Assembly: GCA_028386065.3 (NCBI GenBank)
Contig: JAKUCV010004317.1
Coordinates: 1-64,000, forward strand
Direction: 5' to 3'
Source of the DNA: Turnera subulata
Taxonomy: Eukaryota > Streptophyta > Magnoliopsida > Malpighiales > Passifloraceae
Length of the DNA stretch: 64,000 nt
The notes below the pieces were generated by a model. That model was not told where the DNA came from. It did no database searches and saw only the letters and a list, made by a program, of their open reading frames with translations. Shown in pieces: positions 55,384-64,000 of this stretch (position 1 is its first letter; the number at the start of each line of letters is the position of its first letter). The position numbers were made by a program, and so were the translations under genes.

Positions 55384-57417
55384 TCCTCCCCCACTTGTTG
55401 ACACAACGCCCTCGTTGCGCTCCCGTGCTTGCTCCCCGTGCTTCCTCCATTTTCTTGTGCGCCTCCTACGCCTTCGCCCATGCGTTGGCATGTTGGATTG
55501 GCCATCTCCCTTGGTGCTCCCCATCAAGCCTTTGGTCACCTCCACTTCTCCCTTGTGTTGGTGTCGCCCCCGCGATCCCTTGGCTTGCTGCACCTTGGCC
55601 TTGCCCCGTTGTGATGCACCTCCTTTGTTGGCGACGTCCCCTATCGCCTTCCTATTAAGCTCTCGTAGGCTCCTTGGTTTATCTTTGACAAGCCGCATGG
55701 CGCTCATCGCCTTCACCTTTTGTGCCTTCCCTTCGCGCAACACCCCGACCGTGCATGACTTGCTTCCACCCATCAAGATCATGCTATTTGCACTCGGCAC
55801 CGGCATAGCTCTTGTCGTGTCGACGAACTCCACGCCTAGCACAATTGGATACTCATCCATGTCGAAAACCGTAAGATCAATCTTTCCACGCCATTCCCCA
55901 ATGGCTATGTCAACCTCGCGTGCGACTCCATGAATTGGCTTGGCTTCGGAGTTGACGGCCTTCAACCATCCATGCTCCTCCCCAAATTTAATACCAAGCC
56001 TTTGAGCCTCGGAATTTTGGATGAAGTTGTGCGTGGCTCCTGTGTCAATCAATGCCTCGGTCTCCTTCCCCCCAATCTTGGCAACCACGTACATGCGCCC
56101 CTTACGCTCCACTTTCTCCTCGGTCTTTGCCTTGACCGCGCCAAGCAATCGGAGTGAACCCATCCTTGGTTCTTCTTCGGCATCATTTTTGTTGGAGCAC
56201 TCTCCCTTCTCCTCGTTCCCTCGAACGAGTGCCGCTAGCTTGTTGTGTTGAGGACAATCGTATGCCTTGTGCGGACCACTGCAAAGGAAGCACTCTAATT
56301 TCTTCCATTCACCACTTGCCTTCTCTTTTCCACAATCACCTTTCGGCTTGTCCCACTTCGGCTTGTGGCTCTTCCATTTGTCTTCCTTCACATGGTGCGA
56401 CTCCTCCTCGGTATCGCTAGTCGCTCCCCCACTTTTGCCCAAGTTATCTTTCAAACCTTTCGGCTTGGAAAACTCGAACTTGTTGAATTCAATTAGCGAC
56501 TCCGCTGCGGCAATTGCAGCATTGAGGTCTTGCACCCCTCGCCTTTGAAGCTCCAACTTGGCCCACCCCTGCAGGCCATCCAAGGAAGCAAACAAAGCTT
56601 CCTTGTCGGGCATATCGGGTATCTCCAACAAGACTTCCGTGAACTCCTTCACGTACTCCCGAATGCTCCCTTTATGCGTGAGCCGACGAAGCTTACTCCG
56701 CGCCTCAAGCTCAACATTTTGCGGATAAAATTGGGCCTTGATCTCCCTCTTAAAATCAGCCCAAGTGTCGATACGGACGGTGCCCCTCTCCATGTCCGTG
56801 TACCTACGTCTCCACCAAAGAGTAGCCAAATCACTATGGTAGAGGGACGCGGTACTAACCTTCTTGGCCTCGTCTCGGATTCCCATGCCATCAAAGTAGC
56901 GCTCGCAATTGAAGAGGAAGTTGTCCAACTCCTTAGCATCACGAGCCCCGTCGTAGGCCTTAGGCTTTGGCACATTCACCTTCGACTCCCAAGTAGCCAC
57001 CACACTCCCTTGTGCGACGGCCTTCTTCTACACTGTGAACTCCCCCTTGAGTTCTTTCATGTCCTCCATGATGGCAGCAAGTTGGGCGAGGATGGTGTCT
57101 TGCTGAGACTTGAACTCTTCAAGCTCCCTCTTGAACGAGTCCGCGACAATGTTGAGGGCACCTTACATCTCCCCACGAAGCTCCTCTTCGTCCCATGACT
57201 CGAGCTTCTCGATGCGCCGGTCTTGCTTCTCAACTTCGTCGATGAGCTCTGCCAAGCCAAGGCTCGTCCGATCGAGCCTTTCCACCACACCTGCTAGACG
57301 ATCCCTGTCCACGGTCTTCTCCCTAAAAGCCTTCTTGCCACCCTTGGTAGGACGTTGTTCCTCCCTAGGAACGTGCTCTCCTACAACAATACCAACATCG
57401 GCCTCGCCACTGGCCAT
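55255..57417 (-). pseudogene. Gag-protease polyprotein of the TR-GAG element
   Basis: The frame opens at MASGEADVGIVVGEHVPREE shortly after the PBS. It has a coiled-coil stretch (EEFKSQQDTILAQLAAIMED), then the gag core (YDGARDAKELDNFLFNCERY, WADFKREIKAQFYP, RLTHKGSIREYVKEFTEVLL). A zinc motif follows (CFLCSGPHKAYDC), and a protease domain with MYVVAKIGGKETEALIDTGATHNFI, where the catalytic DTG is intact. A long basic tail replaces RT. Two nonsense codons interrupt the N-terminal part, TAA at 57163 and TAG at 57028, both likely Gln codons changed by C-to-T transitions. The frame then runs through the polypurine tract and 128 bases into the LTR before stopping, which is unusual. Confidence 0.85.
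55384..55398 (-). other. Polypurine tract of the TR-GAG element
   Basis: On the minus strand AAGTGGGGGAGGA ends directly at the TGTCACG of the LTR. Confidence 0.8.
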
Positions 57418-57448
57418 TTCCCCACGATCTCCCACGCTAGCGAACCTT

Positions 57449-57461
57449 GGCTCCGCTACCA
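57449..57461 (-). other. Primer-binding site, TGGTAGCGGAGCC
   Basis: Two bases inside the 5' LTR on the minus strand. The 13-mer is identical to that of the TRIM at 52911. Confidence 0.85.
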
Positions 57462-57753
57462 ACTGTCACGGGCCGAGAGTTTTGGAAAGCAAACTCCGCC
57501 ACCAATTGTCACGAGACTACGAATCCCCAACAATAGCCCGTGCGGCACTTAGGCAAGAACTCCAATCTCAAGCCTAAGTCAGCCTAAACCCCGCTACCAT
57601 GCTAGCAAGAGAACACTCAGAAAAGTATTGGAGGAAAGCAATGTGTATATTAACAACAAAGAGTGTTTACAAGTGTGAGCCCCGTGCTCAAGTACAATAG
57701 AATTCCCCAATTCCTAACTACACTCTCCATCCCCAAATGAGGAGACCCCTCTC

Positions 57754-57763
57754 CTATATATAG
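57754..57763 (-). promoter_or_regulatory. TATA box of the TR-GAG LTR
   Basis: CTATATATAG, placed downstream (on the minus strand) of the heat-shock-element cluster, with the nearest modules 40-100 bp away. The motif is palindromic, so direction follows from the element. Confidence 0.7.
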
Positions 57764-57800
57764 CCCATCCACCTCCTCAATGGATGGCTAGGATCGTGCC

Positions 57801-58098
57801 TCTAGAATGTTCCACGATCCAATGGCTAATATTACAAGCCTAGAATACTCTAGTCTCACCTAGATATTCTAGAACATTCCCCATGGTTCCATATCCTTCC
57901 ATAAGGTTCCATGAGGTTCTAGACCCTTTCAGAACTTCTACGACCTTCCACCCACTTCTAGAATTCTCTAGAGTCTTCCCCAAGGTTCTAGAGAATTCCA
58001 CACCCTTCTAGAATATTCTAGAACTCTCTAGTGTGTACCACCACCATCTAGACAATTCCGCCATTCTCCAGAGAACTCCACACGCTTCTTGCGTATTC
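57801..58098 (-). promoter_or_regulatory. Heat-shock-element array in the LTR promoter
   Basis: Heat-shock factors bind repeats of nGAAn/nTTCn. At 58006-58023 four alternating units stand in perfect phase (TTC-GAA-TTC-GAA with two-base spacers). At 57866-57911 nTTCn units stand exactly 10 bp apart (ending 57880, 57890, 57900, 57910) and join an inverted pair TTCTAGAA, the gapped form of the element. Further single pairs occur at 57803-57812 and 57955-57965. The same modules are present in the other LTR, with the four-unit site at 55233-55250. The match is by consensus; activity is inferred. Confidence 0.65.
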
Positions 58099-58221
58099 CG
58101 GGCTTCTCTAGAATCTTCCGCGCAATTCTTGAGCCCTTGTCGCGCATCGCGTGACAGTTAGCTTTTATTCATTCTTGCATATGCCCCAAGATGAGGGATC
58201 TTCGTTCAAAGGAACACAAGC

Positions 58222-58590
58222 ATGTTGCTAAGTTCAATGTCTTCATTCGCATCAAGATTCAGATACTTTTTGTGCTCTAGTGATGACAATTTTTTCTGTC
58301 TGGAGAGCTCGCATGATTGGATTTTTAATAGCAAGAACCATGATCCAAGGGATTTCACAAAGCTTGCTGTCACTGTTCTTTTGGACTATCGCAAGGAAAA
58401 TATGTGTTCACATTTGCGAGAAGATCAACTCCCTAGTTTAGAGCGTTGGCTCTCCCCCAACTGATGAGTGTATTAAATTGAATACTGATGCAGCCTGCTC
58501 TGAGCATATGATTTGCTTAGGTGCAGTTTTATTTTGTGCGCACAGACAGTTGAGAGGTCAGTTCAGCCCGTTACAAGCTGAATTGAATTG
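58222..58590 (+). pseudogene. RNase H-like (RVT_3 type) gene remnant
   Basis: The frame ENMCSHLREDQLPSLERWLS runs into a C5 homopolymer near 58456, after which a neighbouring frame reads DECIKLNTDAACSEHMICLG and later QFSPLQAELN. The W-x-P then KLNTDAA...LGAVL pattern followed by LQAEL is that of the plant RNase H-like domain found in many unlinked genes and in LINE-derived proteins. Only about half of the domain is present, and a stop follows. Confidence 0.55.
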
Positions 58591-59299
58591 ATCGTGAGCT
58601 GTTCCTTCAGTCTATAGATATTTGCTGGTAGCTTTTTTCTTGGCAATGTAATCATCTTAATGGAGTCTCAAATGAGAGCAATCTTTGTGGGGGGTACGGG
58701 AAGAACAAAGTGCACCGGAATTCCTATAATTCGTAGGCAAAACAAACCTATTTGAGTCCTATAAGTCTTAAATATATATTAAGTACGTCAATCTAGTCTT
58801 ATATAACTATTCAGTCCAACTTCACATTGTTGCCCTTAAGTCATGATTATTGTATTAGATAGGTATGCCAATAGGAAAAATTTTAAAAGTTTTTTCTTTA
58901 AAAACATGACTTTAGAATTAAATTGGTGTGTCCTACTTTTACAATTTTTTTCTATAAGATCAAAATTCCACATGAGGCCACCCATGGGGTGACAAGTCGT
59001 ATCCTTGTCCGAAATACAAGATTGATATAAAAAAGGATACAAATTTGGTACAATTAAAAACTCATCCGAAATGGCCAAATCCCTGATTTGTTCTTTATTG
59101 GGGAATGGAAATACGTGGATCATTTTCCAGCAAAACTTACAAATAAAGACCAAAACTTACACAAATAAAGAAAAAGGCCCCACTATTCCAAAATATAAAA
59201 GCATTCTTTTAAAGAAGGACCTAAGTGAAAAGAATGAAATGATATAAGTCGCCATGGAGATGGTATTAATGGTGCTAAATGTGGAAGTGCTAAAAAAAA
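58591..59299. other. Intergenic, no gene seen
   Basis: AT-rich sequence without coding or RNA signals that I can support. Confidence 0.5.
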
Positions 59300-59308
59300 C
59301 ACCAATGA

Positions 59309-59468
59309 GGGTTGGCTTAGTTGGTTGAGGTTCAGTTAGCCACTGACCGTTTCTCCTGATGGGTAATCTGTAAATATCATTGTAAGTATCCGTTGGGCAC
59401 GGTAGTTTGGCCTGGCCGTGGACTGAGGGAGCCTCTCCTCAACCTAAACTTTTATCAAAAAAAAATAG
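59309..59468 (+). mobile_element. SINE with 9-bp target repeats
   Basis: Begins GGGTTGGCTTAGTTGGTTGAGG, an A-box-like tRNA head, and ends in a short A-run (CAAAAAAAAATAG). The exact repeat CACCAATGA flanks it at 59300-59308 and 59469-59477, as expected for LINE-mediated insertion. The B box is not clear, so the family is left open. Confidence 0.7.
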
Positions 59469-59477
59469 CACCAATGA

Positions 59478-60926
59478 TGCTAGATGTACCAGAAAGAGTA
59501 TCGATGGTACTAGATTCACGAGGATGTTAGTAGAAAATTAGAAAAAAATAGTGAAAAATTTTAATATTTTATAATAATATAGAGTACAAATAATATTAAA
59601 AATTAAAATGTAAGAAGAGAGAGAGATTTGAAGCCATGCATCTCCTACCATGCAATGCATCGAGTAACCAGCCTCTCATGCGTGGATGATTGTGAGATTA
59701 AAAAAGACACAAACAAGAAGAAGAAGACGACCAAGAAACTAACCACGACAGCACTAGCTCAGAACATGGTGGTGTTAACCGGTAGGGATGGCTTAGGGGC
59801 CTCTCTGAATTTTTAATTTTTCCATATAAGTCCTATCGTGATACATTTGTGTTCCGCATGAATTTTTAATTTTTTCATATAAGTCATATCGTAATATATA
59901 TTTGGCCTCCTCTAAATTTTATTTTTTCATATTAACCCTTACCATTACACATAAAATGTTATATTGGTTCTTTATAAAAATTATATCTAACTTCATAACC
60001 GGGTTTTGACCATCTATATTAATTGTCCATGTCCATTGGGACCTTGATAGATGAAAATGTTCAAGGTAAATTAGAGGGATGGAATCAGGGAAGTTGTTGA
60101 AAGTTTAAGATAGACAACCCCAGAGGATTTATATATGGCTGCAATATCTTCATGCTCTTGAGCTTAATTACTTCTAGTTTAATTTCTATTCTAATCTTTT
60201 AGCATATATATACTTCAGGTGGTGAGGGTCCCCACATGTTTTTTTTCTAAGAACACAGAAATTTTCATTACTTCAAATTAAATTCATTATACAGAATAAA
60301 AAATGACACAAACTCATTATACAGAATAAAAAATTAACACAAAGAGTCTAATTACAAACGTAAAAGGAACACAACAACATATAAAATAAACTAAAAAGTC
60401 TAACAAACTTAAGCCGATAACAATCTCCTACGGGACAGCTGCAAGTAATTAGTAGATATGAGTGTAACAAAAAAAACACGAGTTGTTGGGAAAATAAGAT
60501 AGCGATCTTCGTGAAGAAGAGTCCTGCTAATGACAGGATGCAACCTCTTTACAACTTTCGAAGTGAAAGGTTTTTCCATTGGCTAAAGCCACCCGCACTC
60601 TTAAACCAAGACTATTGGTCCTTGCAGAAAAAGTTCACCAAAAGAAGACATAAACAACCGGTTTAGCGTCCCCACATGTGTTTGTGCATATATTGCTTAT
60701 AAAATATTAAAATTGAAACAAATTAATACATTTGTTTTTTCAGAAAATGAAACAAATACACTTGAAAGTCAAGATAAATAAATAAAGTGCAACTTCAAAG
60801 TAAATTTTTTTGAGATGGGGTTAGGGTTATGAAAGCATAGAAAGGGTTAGCGTTTGATTGTGAAATTCTGTTTAATCAAATTAATTCTCTCTCTCCTTCT
60901 TCTTAATAGCAATTTACACAGTAGTG
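59478..60926. other. Intergenic and promoter side of the two-exon gene
   Basis: AT-rich. A direct repeat of about 23 bp (CTCATTATACAGAATAAAAA type) lies at about 60280-60335. No TATA box is certain before the gene at 60927. The leader just before the ATG is CT-rich. Confidence 0.5.
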
Positions 60927-61825
60927 ATGGCCGACGACAGCATCCGGCGGTTACCTCCGTGGATGGTGAAACCCCCTCCTCAGAGCACCTCCGTCCCGGC
61001 CGCCAATTCCTCCGATTCCAAACCGAACATTCTTCCGCCGCAACAACCCGGCGCGGGCAAGAAGAAACGGAAAACGAATCCACATCACGATACTGCCCCG
61101 GACAAGAGAAGCTCCCACGATGAACGATCCGTAAAGAAAAAGGGGAAAGCAACAGGTAGAGGGAGAAGCAGCAGTAGTAGGGAGGTGAACGACCCGTCGT
61201 CTCTGGCTGTCGACGACGACGACGACGACGACTTCGATCTCACCGTCGATGATTTAGTCAGTATTGCCCAGGAGGTGGTCTCTTAAATCCTTTCTCTTCT
61301 TTTCTCTTGTTATTTCCTTATTCACATTTATTTGATCGTTTCTTTTTGTTTTGTTTTATGTTAATAAATAATAGCTGTGTTCTTCTAATTGATTATATGC
61401 TATATTGTACAATCAATTTGCAGCTCGTGAAAGCCGAAGCCGATTCCGCCGCGAATCGGTCCTTAAATCAGGGATGTGAATCCGGAAGTATTGATACGGG
61501 GAATGGTTTGGATCATAGGATAGAATCCACTGCTAAGCAAAGCAGTGATTCCAGTAAAGGAGGAGAAGGAGGAGGGTGTCTGGTTGGTGAGGGCAGGAGG
61601 ACAGGGGATCCTGCTCAGGACATGCTGGATTTGCTGCTGGGTCCATTGCTTAACAAGCCGGTTGAGGAAGGGAAAAGGACTGATCTTGACATAGAGGATG
61701 ATGCCTCTTTCTTTGAGTTCAGAAACCTGCGCCAGAATAATCTTGTTTTGGAGGAAAAGGTCCCCCTGGTTGTGGTGAAGAAAAAGACCAGCCTCAAAGA
61801 TAAGGTCTCCTTGTTGCTTGATTGA
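60927..61825 (+). CDS. Uncharacterised two-exon plant protein (about 249 aa)
   Basis: Exon 1 starts MADDSIRRLPPWMVKPPPQS and ends in ...LVSIAQE. The first reading frame would stop 12 bases after the donor. The best intron is 61275-61423 (GAG/GTGGTC donor, T-rich TTTGCAG acceptor, phase 0), after which the frame continues LVKAEADSAANRSLNQG to a TGA at 61823. A donor three bases later is possible. The protein is hydrophilic. It has a Lys/Arg cluster (AGKKKRKTNP, KKKGKATGRGR) that could be a nuclear signal, an Asp run followed by FDLTVDDLVSIAQE, and a C-terminal KTSLKDKVSLLLD. The PPWM start and LTVDDLVSIA phrase look like a family conserved in plants, for which I know no function. No domain is recognised. 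Confidence 0.75.
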
Positions 61826-63885
61826 GTAACATCCCTTGGCTGGAATGTAAGTGATATCCTCTCGAAACAACCTAATGCCATCAACTGGATATACTGCCAT
61901 ATGAACTGTGCAAACTAGGGCTCTTTACAAGGCATTGGTGGTATTTCCAACAGTTTGATGGAAATGTTTCGAAGCCTGATGGAGTGCTCTGTTTATGTGA
62001 GGATTGGTACTTGCCTCCGAGATGAAACTTTGAGATGCCCTTTGTTATTCCCATGACCCAAACTTGGTAAGAGATCGCTTCATCCAATGTCCTCCCCGTG
62101 CATTCAGCTTGCAACAATCCAGTGGGGTGAAAAAACATTGGAAATTCCATCTTCTCAGTATGCAATGATCAGTTCAATATTTTGTAAAGGTAGTAGTTAA
62201 CTCTAGCACATTTTATGGAACCAGTGGACTTTGGAAGGGAATGCTATTGCATGAGGTATACAGTTAAGGAGAAGAGCAATGCAATAGATGCCCGCCAAGT
62301 GCCTTCTTTTGCAATGTGATTGTCGGAAAGATTTTTCTCTCATACAAGGGGCACTAGACTTGGTAAAAACTTCTCTTTGAGATGGTTGGCAAGAGTTTCT
62401 CTGCTGATGCAGCCACTGCTGAGCTGGTGCTGAATCTTGTCTATTGGTGATCTTATTCTCTTCTGACATGCTGCCAATATATTTTGGAGTTGATCAAGGC
62501 TTACTGTGGAGTGAACTTCATATGTTCAATGTTGCTTCAATATATGCAGAAAGCTATTATCAACTGTTGGTCAGTTTTGTAAGTATGTATATAGAAATCT
62601 GATTTAATATGATGGGCTTATTCTTACATATACTTAATTTTTCTTCTTTCTTATCATTAAGTGGCTTTAATGTGAGTAACCATTTCATCAAATATGGTAA
62701 CTTTAGGCTCACCTTTTCCTTGAATAAGTGGCTTAAGTTGAACTTAATACTTTCCAATGCAAATGAGGGATTGCACAGTACAGTGTATGTACTAACCAAC
62801 TATTTTCTACTTTATGCACAGGAAAATAAACGGCTGGTGAGATGTTTGTTGAGATAGCTTTTGTTATTATCAATTATTGCTTAATATGTCTCGATGTTAC
62901 TTTAACACTTCCGTAATTATTGTGTGACTTCCATCTTTTTGTCCAAAAATTACATGATGTGAAGCCAATGAGGAGATGAATGAATAAAACATTGGTGGGT
63001 TGGTCAGGAACCTGCTATAGTTTTCCAGAATCTCCCACTGGCTGTACTTGCATATTGATAGTGCATCTCCAGCTTCCATGGCATATTTATGTCAGTAGCT
63101 AGTTGAATTAGTTTGGAACTTTAGGAAGACTGCTTGCTTGTTTATGCTTTTTCATTTCAGCATTTTTCTGTGATTCCTTGATCGGGAAGTCTTTACATAC
63201 ATGTTTCACTGTTAGTTAAAGTAAACTGGTAATAACCAGGTTCTGGCAGTTTACCGTTTTCATTTAATAGTGTTGTTTTAAAGCTTGAACTTCATTGATC
63301 CATAACATTTTTTTAATGAATGTGAGAGATAGATTTTCAAGGTGGAAGGTTGTGATATTATGGGGTTGGAGATTTCCATTTTTCTTTTGATGTGAGGTTG
63401 GGATGGTTTTGGGTGGATATATTAAATGCGGAGAATTTGGTTTGGTTTGGTTTGGTTGGATTGGAGGGTGGAGGGGTTAATTTGTTTGGGGAATATCACC
63501 AGTGGTGGATAGAGGGTGGTTGCTGGAAGTGTGGTTATGGAGAGGAGGGAGAGACGAAGCCAAGGAAAGTTGGGAAAAAATATTTATATTACTCTGTACC
63601 AATTAACAAATTTCCTTGCTTTTCTCATTTTAAAAAATCTCTATTTATATATATAAAGTAGATATGCCACTTGAGCACCATAAATACTTTTGAAGTTTTC
63701 TGCCAAAAATTAGGGTGATTGTTTATTTGTTTGCCCCTCACTAATCCGGATCCGTCCGTCTCGGTACTTGTTTATTAAGTGCATAGAAGTAAACGTAATG
63801 CCAATTGTTTCAATATTGAAAGATTCACTTGTTTCTTTTTTTAGAATGGAAAATTGATTCATTCATAAAGACTTAAGTCACACCA
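61826..63885. other. 3' flank, no further gene seen
   Basis: The first several hundred bases may be 3' untranslated sequence of the two-exon gene. Short open frames on both strands have no domain and no splice support. The region near 63430-63480 is a G/T-rich simple stretch (GGTTTGGTTTGG). Confidence 0.5.
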
Positions 63886-63889
63886 CTGG

Positions 63890-64000
63890 ATATGCCAGAG
63901 CCTCTGCAGCTCAGTGGCATGAAGACCTTGGCATTGGCCAAGGCCACCCAGGTTCAAACCTTGGTGTGGGAGGGTTGGGGAATTTGGGTAGCCTTAGGCT
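63890..64000 (+). mobile_element. tRNA-derived SINE, cut by the window end
   Basis: A box-like GCAGCTCAGTGGCATGAAG and, 45 bp on, a B box CCAGGTTCAAACCTTGG, followed by a G-rich body. This is the head of a SINE. It is not a functional tRNA, because the stems do not close. Confidence 0.65.

Larger units (their letters stand above)
54691..58156 (-). mobile_element. Gag-protease-only LTR element (TR-GAG type) with heat-shock-type LTR promoter
   Basis: Two LTRs of 693 bp each with inverted ends TGTCACG/CGTGACA and an exact target repeat GTTAG (54686-54690, 58157-58161). On the minus strand the order is LTR, PBS, gag with zinc knuckle and protease, PPT, LTR. No RT, RNase H or integrase exists, so it depends on other elements. 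About 15 differences separate the LTRs by eye, which points to a fairly recent insertion. It landed just behind the PPR pseudogene. Confidence 0.92.
57464..58156 (-). repeat. 5' LTR of the TR-GAG element
   Basis: Reading on the minus strand, the first half is packed with TTCTAGAA-type heat-shock modules. These are followed by the TATA box and then the transcribed part. It ends at the CCGTGACA next to the PBS. Confidence 0.92.

Noticed and set aside
54691..58156. Relative of the heat-activated copia element ONSEN
   Set aside because: Only the promoter logic is similar. The gag, the DTG protease form and the LTR ends differ, and there is no copia pol.
59628..59816. 62-aa frame with Lys-rich middle
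   Set aside because: No homology pattern and A-rich composition; treated as noncoding.
63890..64000. Functional tRNA gene
   Set aside because: A and B boxes are present, but the acceptor and anticodon stems do not form; the SINE reading fits better, as also at 59309.

Overview
This window is nuclear DNA of a flowering plant, most likely a eudicot. The evidence is a CYP59-type cyclophilin gene, a P-type pentatricopeptide repeat (PPR) gene, F-box fragments, and retrotransposons of plant-specific groups: a chromovirus of Tekay type, an Athila-type element, Ty1/copia, a very small TRIM element and tRNA-derived SINEs. There is no sign of bacterial or organellar sequence. Only three protein genes look intact: a small conserved ORF near 1.1-1.3 kb, the CYP59 gene at 46.0-47.8 kb, and a two-exon gene of unknown function at 60.9-61.8 kb. 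Roughly 44 kb of the 64 kb is recognisable transposable element.

Layout. 1-3.49 kb: low-complexity DNA, the small gene and a broken vWA/RING (WAV3-like) gene. 3.49-13.7 kb: a decayed Tekay-like Ty3/gypsy element with gag, protease, RT, RNase H, integrase and chromodomain still legible, and an abnormal structure in which LTR plus a flank of about 385 bp is present on both sides. 14.1-14.4 kb: a SINE. 15.4-39.5 kb: a three-level nest. A long palindromic Mutator-like element (8-bp target repeat TGTTAATA) was hit by a non-autonomous LTR element (exact target repeat TGATG). The 3' LTR of that element was later hit by an Athila-type element (near-exact CGCGG/CGCGC). The middle element has no sense gag-pol. 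It carries two antisense ORFs, each with its own TATA box. 39.7-42.6 kb: an antisense solo LTR of the same family with exact GTATT target repeats. 44.8-48 kb: an Au-like SINE, an F-box remnant and CYP59. 48.3-52.3 kb: a copia element dead from four nonsense changes. 52.5-54.6 kb: a PPR pseudogene split by a 293-bp TRIM whose removal restores the reading frame. 54.7-58.2 kb: a gag-protease-only LTR element (TR-GAG type) with exact GTTAG target repeats, whose LTR promoter carries a dense array of heat-shock elements upstream of a TATA box. 58.2-64 kb: an RNase H-like remnant, a SINE with 9-bp target repeats, the two-exon gene and a SINE running off the end.

The most unusual signals are these. 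(1) A short inverted-repeat motif of the form CACAGGCT-C-AGCCTGTG, with many variants, is scattered more than twenty times through the Athila element, in LTRs, untranslated DNA and coding regions alike. (2) A heat-shock-element promoter lies in the TR-GAG LTR. (3) Four unrelated LTR families share the primer-binding site TGGTAGCGGAGC in place of the usual plant TGGTATCAGAGC, which suggests a variant initiator tRNA-Met in this lineage. (4) TATA-driven antisense genes lie inside a non-autonomous LTR element. (5) Small palindromes and two adjacent hairpins are conserved in the LTRs of two element families.
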